From Candidatus Nanoarchaeia archaeon (GTDB taxonomy: Archaea; Nanobdellota; Nanobdellia; Woesearchaeales; SKIA01), in assembly GCA_028279685.1 (NCBI GenBank), contig JANQNG010000031.1, positions 62,001-126,000 of the forward strand: a DNA stretch of 64,000 nucleotides. The letters are read 5' to 3'. Below the pieces are notes generated by a model. It saw nothing but the letters and a program-made list of their open reading frames with translations. It ran no database searches and was not told the DNA's origin. Numbering within the stretch: the stretch's first letter is position 1; every line of letters begins with the position of its first letter. The position numbers were made by a program, and so were the translations under genes. This document shows, piece by piece, positions 19,572 to 29,002 of the stretch.

Positions 19572-20327
19572 TCATTGCGTATTCAGTTCTCTGTAGGGTT
19601 CTGCTTGTTTGTATGCTTCTACCATGTGCTTAATGGAAAGTGATTCTCTTTCCGACTTAATGGGAGCCATAAGACCTGGACTCCAAGGAGAAATAGATCT
19701 TTTCTTGCTTTTCTCTATTGCTTTAATAACATCTATATAACACTTCTTGAAATTAGCCACTTCAATAATACTATCCGTGATCGATCCAATCCCTATGAAC
19801 TCCTCAAGCTGAAGATAATCATTTATTGAACTTTCAATAGACTTATATCTTATTTTCTCATTAAAATACTTACCATACGCATAATACGAAGCAAGATCCC
19901 ACATAAACAACTTTGCATCTTCTTTATCACTCAATTGCTTTGCTTTATGCTTACAAAAACCATTTCCAAAGATACCTAACGCGCCGGCAATGGCAAAAGG
20001 AATAAATGGTTCTCCTATCAAAGCCGAAGCAACTCCTGTAGGAAGTCCTAAAATAGATACTAAACTAGACATTCTTCCTCTCTCATTTTGTAGCCAATGT
20101 TCTGCATGAACGCCATAACTTTTTGGGTCAGGCAAAGAAAAATCTTTCCAGGTGATTAACTCATCAACATACGAAAAGAAACCATGGTGATAAACTAGAG
20201 CGCGTTCCACCTCTTTTTCTGAAATACCTTTCCTCCCTTTTTCCCTTATCAGCATAAGTTCTTCATAGGCATCATTGCCATAACTCACTAAACTTTCAAG
20301 CTTTGCTGCTGCCTCCTCTAATTCCAT
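19572..20327 (-). CDS. Hypothetical protein with central membrane hairpin
   Basis: 251 residues. The N-terminal 90 residues are helical (ELEEAAAKLESLVSYGNDAYEELMLIREKGRKG). A hydrophobic, glycine-rich hairpin at about 88-122 (ILGLPTGVASALIGEPFIPFAIAGALGIFG) is followed by an amphipathic helical C-terminal half. No family recognised. It is divergent from the epimerase at 20402; the 74-bp gap must hold both promoters. Confidence 0.55.
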   Translation of the reverse strand: MELEEAAAKLESLVSYGNDAYEELMLIREKGRKGISEKEVERALVYHHGFFSYVDELITWKDFSLPDPKSYGVHAEHWLQNERGRMSSLVSILGLPTGVASALIGEPFIPFAIAGALGIFGNGFCKHKAKQLSDKEDAKLFMWDLASYYAYGKYFNEKIRYKSIESSINDYLQLEEFIGIGSITDSIIEVANFKKCYIDVIKAIEKSKKRSISPWSPGLMAPIKSERESLSIKHMVEAYKQAEPYRELNTQ

Positions 20328-20401
20328 AACGTTAAGAATACACGCTATCTTATAAATTTTTCACCAAAAACTATTTAAAGCGTTCTTGAACCTGTCGTGC
20401 T

Positions 20402-21367
20402 ATGAAGCTCTTACTCACAGGCGGATGTGGATACTTAGGCAGTGCATTAGTGGATTTCCTCCTTAAAAACACCACCTATGAAATCATCATCCTCGATAAT
20501 CTCTACAAAGGCAGAACTGAGAATATTGCTCAATTCCTGATAGATCATCCTAAGAGAGTTACCTTCTATAAAAAAGACATTAGGGAATACGATTTCATCG
20601 AGAACCTTATGAAAGAGACAACATTCGATATAGTCATCCATACCGCAGCTATTGTTGATGCTTTCAACACCAATGCTCCAGACAAAGAAATTCTCTGTGA
20701 TGAAGTCATCCATCAAGCCAGTGTAAAACTCTGCGAACTTGCAAAAAAACATGGCGTCAAAAGATTCTTGCACACTTCAACAGTGAGCTTATACAGCAGT
20801 GGAGATAATCTCACAGAAGATGCGCCAAAAGAGCCAATCTCGAACTACGGCAAATCAAAATACAAAGCAGAAACAAAAATAATGAAGATGAACAATGATA
20901 CTTTCCAGATCACAAGCCTTAGACCAGCTACCATCTTTGGGTTTTCTACAGGATTCCGCTACGAAACGGTTTTGAACTTATTCATGATGAATGCTTTTTG
21001 CAAGGTAAAGCTTCCTGTATTCGATCAGGCACTCATAAAAAACAAAACCTACTTAGACATCAATGATATCTGCAGGGCATTCAAGTTCTGTATTGACCAT
21101 CCTGAAAAAACAGCAGGAGAGTGCTTCAACATCGTCTCCTTCAGCGATAACCTAACAAACTATCTCGAACTCCTCAAAAAACATTTCCCTGATGTAGAAA
21201 TTGAAATCATCAAAACACATAACATTTCTCAAAAACCTTACACCATCTCAGGAGAGAAATTCTACAAGGCAGGATTCAAACCCAAACATGACTTAGAAGG
21301 ACAAATCAAGAAAGTAAAGCAATACCTAACACAGCAATACGAGATAAATAATAAACTGCTCAAATAG
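20402..21367 (+). CDS. NAD-dependent epimerase/dehydratase (extended SDR)
   Basis: 321 residues. The Rossmann motif TGGCGYLGS is at 6-14, and the catalytic pair Y149-xxx-K153 (NYGKSK) with upstream Ser/Thr (HTSTVSLYS) is intact. It probably modifies a nucleotide-activated sugar; the exact reaction cannot be read from sequence. A TTTAAA box about 26 nt upstream supports ATG 20402 as a leaderless start. It converges with, and overlaps by 8 bp, the aminotransferase gene on the other strand. Context is surface-glycan biosynthesis. Confidence 0.85.
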   Translation: MKLLLTGGCGYLGSALVDFLLKNTTYEIIILDNLYKGRTENIAQFLIDHPKRVTFYKKDIREYDFIENLMKETTFDIVIHTAAIVDAFNTNAPDKEILCDEVIHQASVKLCELAKKHGVKRFLHTSTVSLYSSGDNLTEDAPKEPISNYGKSKYKAETKIMKMNNDTFQITSLRPATIFGFSTGFRYETVLNLFMMNAFCKVKLPVFDQALIKNKTYLDINDICRAFKFCIDHPEKTAGECFNIVSFSDNLTNYLELLKKHFPDVEIEIIKTHNISQKPYTISGEKFYKAGFKPKHDLEGQIKKVKQYLTQQYEINNKLLK

Positions 21368-22535
21368 CGTCAAGAAATACTTTCGCAATACGATCTATAT
21401 CTTTCATCTTCAATGACGGATAATTGGGCAGATTAATAATTTCTGAAGCGATTTTCGCACTATGAGGACATTTCTTTAATTTCTTATAGGCAGGCAATCC
21501 TGATGTGTGGTAATCTAACGTCGTGCCTGCCTCAATGCCTTTTGCCTTCATACGCTCCCTAACAATATCGCGGTTTTTCACACGAATAGGAAAATGAGAA
21601 TACGTCGAATGCTTATCAAATGGCACAAGAAAAAAACTCTTGCCGCATCGCTTATCTTTTTCCAATAAAGCATGATATCGTCGAGCATAACGCATTCTCT
21701 TCTTGTTAATTTCTTTATATTTTTTCAACTGCGCTACTCCTACTCGCGTCTGAAACTTAGAAAACAACTCGAAATGATCTTTCGGCAGCATAATCTTGCT
21801 ATAATTATGACGTTTGATGCGCTTCAACAAACCAAAACGAGCATTAGCATAATCAAGCAATCCATAAATAATTCTATTGAAGACAAAATAATAAGCAAAA
21901 AACGTAATAAAACGTCTAATCGTTGTAACACATGAAGGTTTTCTATAGGCCTTATTTCTATAAGCAAGCACTTTTTCATAGATGTTCTTATCATCGGTAG
22001 CTAAAATGCCACCTTGCAATGTTGTGATGTGCTTATTAAATCCTGTACTGAATAACGCCGCATCTCCGTCGTGACCTATTTTTGGATCCAGAGCAAGAGC
22101 AACATCCTCTAAGATAATAATATCTTTTGCCATATTCCTCTTTATCTTCTTCACATCAACGGTAAAGCCAAAAAGATGGGTAGGCACAATCACTTTCGTA
22201 TTCTTCGTTATGGCTTTCTTGAAATGCTCCCAATGCGCATTATAATCTTCAAGAGATACATCAACCACTTTCAGCGTATGATTTGCCTTGATGGCAGCAT
22301 TCGGCATCACCATACAAGTATAATCAGGCATCACCACCTCTTTTTTCTTCGAAGGCAATGCTTTAAGCAAGGCATAAAGCACATCTCTGCCATAAGGGAA
22401 ATGTAATGCATAGGTATAGCCAAATGCTTTTGCAAACAACCTCTCATAGTGCTTAGCAGATCCTGTAAAAAATGAGAGCGCTGCAGCTAGGTCTCTGATA
22501 TCAAAATAAGGCTTATTCCTCGATAGCATAGACAT
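21360..22535 (-). CDS. DegT/DnrJ/EryC1-type aminotransferase
   Basis: 391 residues of fold-type I PLP enzyme. The cofactor lysine is probably K168 (FSTGFNKHITTLQGG) and the pyridine-binding aspartate D144 (ILEDVALALD). The family transaminates nucleotide-linked keto-sugars. Compared with the second DegT homologue at 23769 it is divergent (SFFTGSAKHYERLF at the start, basic C-terminal half) and has a long Arg/Lys-rich stretch at about 210-275, so it may act on a different substrate. It is the last gene of the minus-strand glycan block 24887-21360. Confidence 0.8.
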   Translation of the reverse strand: MSMLSRNKPYFDIRDLAAALSFFTGSAKHYERLFAKAFGYTYALHFPYGRDVLYALLKALPSKKKEVVMPDYTCMVMPNAAIKANHTLKVVDVSLEDYNAHWEHFKKAITKNTKVIVPTHLFGFTVDVKKIKRNMAKDIIILEDVALALDPKIGHDGDAALFSTGFNKHITTLQGGILATDDKNIYEKVLAYRNKAYRKPSCVTTIRRFITFFAYYFVFNRIIYGLLDYANARFGLLKRIKRHNYSKIMLPKDHFELFSKFQTRVGVAQLKKYKEINKKRMRYARRYHALLEKDKRCGKSFFLVPFDKHSTYSHFPIRVKNRDIVRERMKAKGIEAGTTLDYHTSGLPAYKKLKKCPHSAKIASEIINLPNYPSLKMKDIDRIAKVFLDAI

Positions 22536-22570
22536 TGATATATATGAGAAATTAATAAAAGTATCGTTAA

Positions 22571-23767
22571 TTAATCACACAAGCCCAGGAACACCTTCTC
22601 TATTTCCCTGCTCACCTTCTCCCAAGAATGCATCTTAACTGCTATCTCCCTTCCTTTTTTCCCTAAAGTATGTACTTTCTTCTCGTTCTTCAATAAAGAT
22701 ATTATTCCTTTCACAATAGCTTTATGATTTCTTTCAGGAACATAGATTGCAGCATCCCTGCAGATATCTTTATTGACGCTATTCTGTGTGGTAATCGTAG
22801 CTAACGCGCAAGAGATAAAATTATACAATTTTCCATTGCCTTCTCCTGTCTTAATAATCTTTGGGCTAACACCAATATCGCATGCTTTTACAATGTTCGG
22901 CAATACATCATAATCAACCTTTCCTAAAAACAGCACTTTATCGCCAAGCCCTTTCCTCTCTAACTCCCTTTCATACTGTTTCTCATCAGGATATCCAATC
23001 ATCACAAAGAAACAATCTTTCTTTTTCAAAATCTCAGGAATAGCTTTCATCATATACTTAAATCCTTGTGTCTCAGTAAACAATCCTACAAACAACACTA
23101 TTTTTTTATTCACAGGAATATTGAATTGTTTCCTCAGATGCTCTTTTTCCTTTTTATTTTTTACAGGAGAGAATTTATTGATATCGACACCGTCGCGTAT
23201 CCAATGAATCCTACGCTTAGCAACACCATGTTTCTTTTGGAGTTCTTTTGCGTTCAATGCAGAACTGGTGATAATCTGATGAGGGACACGATTCAACGCT
23301 CTCTCAAATAAATCAAGAAGCTTGATAAAAAGATTATTTTTTTTAAGGTTTTTCCCCATAGCTACTTCAGCAGACATGCTTCCTTCTGCATCAAACGTGA
23401 CTTTCGCGCCAAGTAATCTGGGAATAATGGTGCAGAAAACTCCTTCATGCATAAAACCATGCACAACATCATAATTATGCCGCAAATACAACTGCAATGT
23501 CTTGAATGCCAAGAACATATCCCAAAACGGTTTTCTCCAGCTGAATCCTACTTTATAGCGCTTGCCTCCCAGCCAAGGAATACGATATATTTTAATTCCT
23601 TTTAATGATCTTCCTAGATGATAACTGACAACATCAACATGATGGCCAAATTTTTGTAAATGCTCCACTTCTTCACGAACACGCATAGGTGTTCCTCGAT
23701 CATCGAAAAATGGCACGGGAGCTACGACCAGAATCTTCAATTTCTTTTTTTTCGCAGCAAGAGTCAT
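22571..23767 (-). CDS. Glycosyltransferase family 4
   Basis: 398 residues from ATG 23767, placed directly after the TAG of the upstream aminotransferase (23769-23771); the longer frame to 23803 would overlap that gene. Two Rossmann-like halves: APVPFFDDRGTPMRVREEVEHL near the N-terminus is the GT4 acceptor-site start, and KTGEGNGKLYNFISCALA near residue 315 is the EX7E-type donor-sugar site. A retaining transferase that adds a sugar from a nucleotide donor to a lipid-linked or surface glycan. Translationally coupled to the DegT aminotransferase upstream. Confidence 0.88.
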   Translation of the reverse strand: MTLAAKKKKLKILVVAPVPFFDDRGTPMRVREEVEHLQKFGHHVDVVSYHLGRSLKGIKIYRIPWLGGKRYKVGFSWRKPFWDMFLAFKTLQLYLRHNYDVVHGFMHEGVFCTIIPRLLGAKVTFDAEGSMSAEVAMGKNLKKNNLFIKLLDLFERALNRVPHQIITSSALNAKELQKKHGVAKRRIHWIRDGVDINKFSPVKNKKEKEHLRKQFNIPVNKKIVLFVGLFTETQGFKYMMKAIPEILKKKDCFFVMIGYPDEKQYERELERKGLGDKVLFLGKVDYDVLPNIVKACDIGVSPKIIKTGEGNGKLYNFISCALATITTQNSVNKDICRDAAIYVPERNHKAIVKGIISLLKNEKKVHTLGKKGREIAVKMHSWEKVSREIEKVFLGLCD

Positions 23768-23768
23768 C

Positions 23769-24887
23769 CTATTCGCCTTTATAGAAGCTGGTGACAGCAT
23801 CAATGACTTTGTTAACCTCCTCGTCAGTCATATCAGGAAACACAGGAAGCAAAGCAATTTTCTTCCACACTTTTTCAGCAACAGGACAATCTGCTTTGAG
23901 ATGCCTGAATACTTTATGCTTATACAGTGGCTTATAATGTACTGTTGAAGAAATCCCTTTTGCTTTAAGATAATTAATCAGTTCATCACGATTATCAACT
24001 TGAATCATATAATTATGGTATGATGAGGTTGCATAACTTTTTACGACGGGTGTTTTAATCTCTTTGATCTTCTTGAATGCTTTATTATATCGCTGCACTA
24101 CTGACTTTCTTTTTTCGTTCATATCATCAAGTCTTTCGAGCTGCGCTAATCCTATGGCTGCATGAATATCTGATAATTGAAATTTATAGCCAAGATCAGT
24201 CACTTCATAATCCCAAGAATACATATCTTTTGTTGCACGTTCTGAAGTATCTTTGTTGATGCCCGTCCAGCGAAGCACTTTTGCTCTTTGTGCATAATGA
24301 TGATTATCAGTAATGATGCATCCGCCATCTCCCATGGCAAGATTTTTCACCGCCTGAAATGAAAAGCAAGCCATATCGGAAAATGTTCCTAGCGGTTTTC
24401 CTTTATAGTAGCTGCCTGATGCATGAGCGCAATCCTCTATAATAAATAATTTGTATTTGTCTGCGAGTTCCATTAATGCATCCATATCACAGGCATGGCC
24501 TCCGTAATGGACAGGAAGAATCACTTTTGTTTTTGCAGTAATTTTTCTTTTCACATCTTCAGGATCGATGTTTAGTGTATCAGGCTCAACATCAGCAAAC
24601 ACAATTTTTAATCCATGATATTCTGCGAAATACGGTGTTGAGATAAAACTTAAAGGGGTGGTGATAACCTCAGAATCAGGAGGTAATTCGAGAATTTGGC
24701 CTGCTAAATGCAACGCTGAGGTGCAGGAATTCAATGCCACACAATGCTTTGCGCCAAGCCTTTTAGCAAATTTTTCCTCAAATTCAGCCACTCTTGGACC
24801 AGAACCCCACCAACCGGATTGCAGTGTATCTAGGATATACTTCGCTTCTTTATCCGAATAAGATGGTCTAAATACAGGTATGGGCAT
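23769..24887 (-). CDS. DegT/DnrJ/EryC1/StrS sugar aminotransferase
   Basis: 372 residues, canonical for the family. GWWGSGPRVAEFEEKFAKRLGAKHCVALNSCTSALHLA opens the PLP fold (shown here in part), ED at 151-152 (IIEDCAHASG) contacts the ring, and K181 (FSFQAVKNLAMGDGG) is the Schiff-base lysine. It converts a nucleotide keto-sugar to the amino-sugar. GGTGAGG four nucleotides before ATG 24887 is a strong ribosome-binding site. First gene of a minus-strand unit with the GT4 and the second DegT homologue. Confidence 0.9.
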   Translation of the reverse strand: MPIPVFRPSYSDKEAKYILDTLQSGWWGSGPRVAEFEEKFAKRLGAKHCVALNSCTSALHLAGQILELPPDSEVITTPLSFISTPYFAEYHGLKIVFADVEPDTLNIDPEDVKRKITAKTKVILPVHYGGHACDMDALMELADKYKLFIIEDCAHASGSYYKGKPLGTFSDMACFSFQAVKNLAMGDGGCIITDNHHYAQRAKVLRWTGINKDTSERATKDMYSWDYEVTDLGYKFQLSDIHAAIGLAQLERLDDMNEKRKSVVQRYNKAFKKIKEIKTPVVKSYATSSYHNYMIQVDNRDELINYLKAKGISSTVHYKPLYKHKVFRHLKADCPVAEKVWKKIALLPVFPDMTDEEVNKVIDAVTSFYKGE

Positions 24888-24997
24888 GTTTCCTCACCAA
24901 TTAGGGGAGAAGATTCATACTATGCTTATAAATGTTTATGTTTTTTTTATAAGGAAACGCCAGTAATATTTTTAAACAACTCTGGTGCTCTCTCGCT

Positions 24998-26380
24998 ATG
25001 TTATTCAATTCAATCCATTTCCTGCTTTTCTTTGTTGTAGTGGTGTTTATTTATTTCCTCACACCGCATAGGTTCAGATGGATCTTATTGTTACTCGCAT
25101 CGTACTATTTCTACATGAGCTGGAAGGCAGAATATGCAGTATTGATTATGATCTCAACCATCATAGATTACTTTGCAGCATTGCATATGAGCAGAACAAA
25201 GAAAAAAACAACACGAAAAGGATTATTGTTATTGAGCCTTTGCGTCAATCTTGGATTACTATTTGCATTCAAGTATTTTAATTTCTTCAGTGAATCAGCA
25301 AGAGTATTCCTGCAATCGTTTGGCATGCAGTTTTCACCATTGATGCTCAATGTACTATTACCTGTAGGTATTTCCTTTTATACATTCCAAACACTAGGCT
25401 ACACTATTGATGTCTATAATAAAAAGATTAAGCCAGAAAAACATTTTGGCGTTTTCGCAGTCTATGTATCTTTCTTTCCACAGCTTGTAGCAGGCCCTAT
25501 TGAGCGAGCAAAAAATCTTATGCCTCAATTCTACAAGAAACACAAATTCAACTACATGAGAATCACAAACGGATTGAAGTTAATGCTTTGGGGATTCTTC
25601 AAGAAAGTGGTGATAGCAGATAGATTAGCACTGGTTGTCAATACGGTGTATGCTGATCCGTATGGCTATTCAGGAATTCCCTTGATCGTAGCAACGGTGT
25701 TCTTTGCATTTCAGATCTATTGTGACTTCTCAGGATACTCTGATATTGCCATAGGTGCTGCACAAGTCATGGGCTATAATCTCATGGATAACTTCAAACG
25801 GCCATACTTTGCAAAAACAATCTCAGAATTCTGGAAACGTTGGCATATTAGCTTATCGACGTGGTTCAGAGATTATCTCTATATTCCTCTCGGAGGCAAT
25901 AGAGTGAAAGTTCCCCGATGGTATTTCAATCTCTTCATCACCTTCGTCATAAGCGGTTTATGGCATGGCGCTAATTGGACTTTTCTCGCATGGGGTGCAA
26001 TACACGGCATATATCTTATCATTTCAATCATTACAAAAAAATGGAGAGCTTATCTTCATAGCATTACAGGCCTAACAAAAATTCCCTGGATGCATAATAT
26101 GCTAAAGCGAGCAATTATTTTTGCATTAGTCTGCATTGGATGGATTTTTTTCAGAGCAGACACCATAGCAGAAGGATGGTATGTATTGACACATCTCTTT
26201 TCAGGACTCACACTTGATTTCACAGGATTAAATATAGGATTAGGATGGGAAGGATTGATTATCGCGTTTGCTTCGATCATCTTTTTAGAATTTGTTCATA
26301 CGATTCAAGAGCATAGAAGTATACGTCAAATGCTCGTCACAAAACCTTTATGCTTAGATGGGTGGTATACTATGTGTTGA
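24998..26380 (+). CDS. MBOAT O-acyltransferase, C-terminus frameshifted
   Basis: 460 residues, polytopic, of the AlgI/DltB type. The conserved membrane-buried motif SGLWHGANWTFLAWGAIHG contains the catalytic histidine, and PQLVAGPIERAK, CDFSGYSDIAIG and FWKRWHISLS...PLGG are typical. It moves acyl (usually acetyl) groups across the membrane to decorate surface polymers. The frame ends in an atypical MLVTKPLCLDGWYTMC; the next frame supplies the expected MBOAT ending. A TATA-like ATTTTTAAAC lies about 25 nt before ATG 24998. The partner gene follows at once. Confidence 0.88.
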   Translation: MLFNSIHFLLFFVVVVFIYFLTPHRFRWILLLLASYYFYMSWKAEYAVLIMISTIIDYFAALHMSRTKKKTTRKGLLLLSLCVNLGLLFAFKYFNFFSESARVFLQSFGMQFSPLMLNVLLPVGISFYTFQTLGYTIDVYNKKIKPEKHFGVFAVYVSFFPQLVAGPIERAKNLMPQFYKKHKFNYMRITNGLKLMLWGFFKKVVIADRLALVVNTVYADPYGYSGIPLIVATVFFAFQIYCDFSGYSDIAIGAAQVMGYNLMDNFKRPYFAKTISEFWKRWHISLSTWFRDYLYIPLGGNRVKVPRWYFNLFITFVISGLWHGANWTFLAWGAIHGIYLIISIITKKWRAYLHSITGLTKIPWMHNMLKRAIIFALVCIGWIFFRADTIAEGWYVLTHLFSGLTLDFTGLNIGLGWEGLIIAFASIIFLEFVHTIQEHRSIRQMLVTKPLCLDGWYTMC

Positions 26381-26442
26381 TAGGAGGAATACTCTTCTTC
26401 GGAGTATTCGGAGGACAACAATTCATATACTTCCAGTTTTAG
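26340..26442 (+). other. Out-of-frame 3' end of the MBOAT gene
   Basis: In the frame offset by one, FMLRWVVYYVLIGG...FFGVFGGQQFIYFQF runs to TAG 26440-26442. This is the usual last helix and FIYFQF ending of MBOAT proteins. The two frames can be joined near 26340-26350, close to ACAAAACCTTT. It is either a real one-base mutation, an assembly error or, less likely, programmed frameshifting. The corrected protein would be about 481 residues. Confidence 0.75.
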
Positions 26443-26451
26443 GTGAAACTT

Positions 26452-27576
26452 ATGAAAGATGAGAAAAAATTCATAACAAGATCGATTATCTTCGTCATTC
26501 CTATTCTTATAGTGATAGGATTTGCGTTTAGCATATTATACGCAGCAGGAGAATTTAGTGATACAACAACTATTGTTGAACGCCAGATGGCTGAAGAAGA
26601 TGTGGTGTATGGATTGGCCTATAGTGGAGAAAAACCATACAAACTGCAATCAATACTCATAAGAAAGCCAAAGCTTATCACATTAGGAACATCAAGGATG
26701 TTATCTTTTAGCAGCGTTTTTTTCAACAATGATTTCTATAATGGAGGACGCGCAGTTGGAAGACTCCATGATTTTAGAGTGTTTCTTTCAGCAATACCTC
26801 GAACAGCTCAGCCAGAAACTATTCTGCTTGGGCTCGATCATAATTTCTTCAGCGATAAAACACCTGTCGTTAATGCTGAAGAAATCAGAAAAGAATATAC
26901 GGCACAGCCAAATAGCTTTGTGCTCTTCAATAATTTAAGAACAATCTACGCAGATTGGTTCAAGGGAAAATACTCAATAAAACAAATATTCAAGCACGAT
27001 CCTAATACCATAGGAATGACAGCAATAACAAAAGGGGATGGGTTCAGAAATGATGGCACGTATGTGTATAATTATTTTATCACCAACGGTGGTTTAGATA
27101 ATCCTGAGTATTGGGATTATCAATTCAAAGAAACACTTGCACGAGTAGAGCAAGGAAGAGATGGTTTCGAACATGGAGGTATTTCCAGAGATGCATTGAA
27201 AGAGTTAATGCTTTTCTTACGAGATTGTTCTGAAAGAAATATTGAAGTGATTGGCGTTATGCCTCCTTTCACGCACACAGTCTATGAAAAGATGGCTGAA
27301 AACAGGGAAAACTTCGACTATGTGTTTACATTATATCCTGCAATGAAAGCAATCTTTGATGAATATGACTATGCATTGTATGATTTCTCCGATCTTGCCT
27401 GGACGGGAGCTTCTGATGCTGAAGCTATCGATGGATTTCATGGCTCAGAAAAAGCGTATTTGCGGATGACACTGATTATGGCTGATGATCTAGAAGCATA
27501 TGTTGATAAAGCAAAGCTTAAGAATCTTCTTGAAAGAACTAAAGGCTCATTGTATGTCTCTGATCTTCCAGAATGA
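26452..27576 (+). CDS. SGNH/AlgJ-DltD-like acylation partner
   Basis: About 374 residues from ATG 26452 (AGGTGA at 26441-26446 supports it over GTG 26443). One N-terminal membrane anchor (about 9-29) is followed by an SGNH-type domain: nucleophile in GTSRML (about 83-88), LLGLDHNFF, and a late D..H pair in DGFHGSEKAYLRM. AlgJ/AlgX/DltD-like proteins take the acyl group delivered by the MBOAT and attach it to the polymer outside the membrane. It follows the MBOAT directly, so the pair is a probable glycan O-acetylation unit. Confidence 0.75.
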   Translation: MKDEKKFITRSIIFVIPILIVIGFAFSILYAAGEFSDTTTIVERQMAEEDVVYGLAYSGEKPYKLQSILIRKPKLITLGTSRMLSFSSVFFNNDFYNGGRAVGRLHDFRVFLSAIPRTAQPETILLGLDHNFFSDKTPVVNAEEIRKEYTAQPNSFVLFNNLRTIYADWFKGKYSIKQIFKHDPNTIGMTAITKGDGFRNDGTYVYNYFITNGGLDNPEYWDYQFKETLARVEQGRDGFEHGGISRDALKELMLFLRDCSERNIEVIGVMPPFTHTVYEKMAENRENFDYVFTLYPAMKAIFDEYDYALYDFSDLAWTGASDAEAIDGFHGSEKAYLRMTLIMADDLEAYVDKAKLKNLLERTKGSLYVSDLPE

Positions 27577-28356
27577 TCATTTCTTTTTTCCGACCATCAT
27601 ATACAAAGGCGCAAATGATTTCAGAAAGGGAATGCTTGAAAGAAACACATTGAAATCAATAATAAATGATCCTAACGCATTAGATAATTCTTTTGGTTGT
27701 ACATGCTGCATAATCCAATCAAGCACATTAATCGGAATAAAGAATGAACCGATAAAACCAGAGAACTTCATGCCATTTCTCTCAAGAGCATCTTTCATTT
27801 CCTGCATGCTGTAGTGCTTTGCTTCATAATACTTCTTTCTCTTGCCATACATCTTTGGCTTCATGAACATATTTCTCAACATTTTGATATATCCCCATTT
27901 ATTGCGCATGGAGAACGAAATATATCCATTCTTTTTGAGCACTCTACTGATTTCAGCTAATGCCTTATCAAGGTCGATAGCCTCAAACGAACCTAAACAA
28001 ATAACCGCATCAAAAGAGTTCTTCTTGAAAGTCATATTATAGCCATCCATAACAAGAAAACTGATATTCCTTGCTCTTTTGTTTCTTTTGGCTGCTTCTT
28101 TAATCATGCCTTTTGCATAATCAATACCAACCACTTTCTTTGCTTTCTTCGCAATATTGCTTGTGAATCTCCCTATGCCACAACCCCAGTCGAGAATAGT
28201 CTTTCCTTTGAGAGGAATTTGGCTGAAAATAATATCATCATTAAGCCTTTCATAATAGGTTTTCTTTAATCCTTTAAACCAGAGCGTATCATATTCCTCT
28301 GCAATTTCATCATACCACTTGCGCATACCCTCTTTATGTTTGGCAATAGACTTCAT
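27577..28356 (-). CDS. Class I SAM-dependent methyltransferase
   Basis: 259 residues. SAM-binding motif I is TILDWGCGIGRFTSN, motif post-I VVGIDYAKGMI, then FDAVICLGSFEAID and a VLKKNGYISFSMRNKWG strand. Substrate unknown. It is the last gene of a minus-strand series that begins with the phosphoramidate-type genes, PHP and HAD proteins; an O-methyltransferase in that place would parallel the methylation step of Campylobacter O-methyl phosphoramidate, but that link is only by context. It converges on the AlgJ-like gene with abutting stop codons. Confidence 0.85.
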   Translation of the reverse strand: MKSIAKHKEGMRKWYDEIAEEYDTLWFKGLKKTYYERLNDDIIFSQIPLKGKTILDWGCGIGRFTSNIAKKAKKVVGIDYAKGMIKEAAKRNKRARNISFLVMDGYNMTFKKNSFDAVICLGSFEAIDLDKALAEISRVLKKNGYISFSMRNKWGYIKMLRNMFMKPKMYGKRKKYYEAKHYSMQEMKDALERNGMKFSGFIGSFFIPINVLDWIMQHVQPKELSNALGSFIIDFNVFLSSIPFLKSFAPLYMMVGKKK

Positions 28357-28378
28357 AAAAAGGAAAAAAAGAGAAACC

Positions 28379-29002
28379 TCATTTAAATGTATCGATTCCT
28401 AATTTTTCCAGAAAGGTACATAATGCCTGCATATCTTTTCTCTGATCATCAAAATGATACGTATGCATCCCGATACTTCTGGACTGCACAAGATTCGAAG
28501 GAGTATTGTCTATGAATACTGCCTCTTCAGGTTTGCATTTTGCCGTGGTAACTGCCCTTAGAAAGATCTTCTTGTTATCTTTTCGTATCTTCTCATCGAA
28601 AGAGCAGACAATCACCTTGAAAAGCCTATGCAGTTTCCACTCATCTTCCAGTAATTCCATTCTCTCCCTGATATTATCGGTGATGATGCCTAATTGATAT
28701 CCTTCTTCCTTGAGTGTCGCTGCTAACATAAACATAGGTTTATATTTTTTTGTTTCCCGAAATGCATCAAGCATCATTTTCATTGTTACTTTTTCTTCAA
28801 CAGTATTGAATAACTCCTCAGTTAACTTTTGAAGTTCTCCTCCAAGATAACATTGCTCAACATATCGAAGATAAGTCATCATCAATTCATGCTGGGGAAT
28901 ACGCAGCGCTTTACTGAGACTTGCTGCTGTGGTAACGGCTTCACTTTTATCAGTGGTTAAAACACCATCAAAATCGAAAAAAATTGTTGTTATAGTCATC
29001 AT
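28379..29002 (-). CDS. HAD-superfamily hydrolase
   Basis: 207 residues. Motif I is FFDFDGVLT with nucleophile Asp and acid/base Asp, motif II TDNI (LGIITDNIRERM), a conserved Lys (RKDNKK) and motif IV VFIDNTPSN. A small helical cap lies after motif I. It probably dephosphorylates a small phosphorylated metabolite or sugar. Its ATG overlaps the stop of the PHP gene by 4 bp (28999-29002), so the two are co-translated and probably act in one pathway. Confidence 0.85.
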   Translation of the reverse strand: MMTITTIFFDFDGVLTTDKSEAVTTAASLSKALRIPQHELMMTYLRYVEQCYLGGELQKLTEELFNTVEEKVTMKMMLDAFRETKKYKPMFMLAATLKEEGYQLGIITDNIRERMELLEDEWKLHRLFKVIVCSFDEKIRKDNKKIFLRAVTTAKCKPEEAVFIDNTPSNLVQSRSIGMHTYHFDDQRKDMQALCTFLEKLGIDTFK

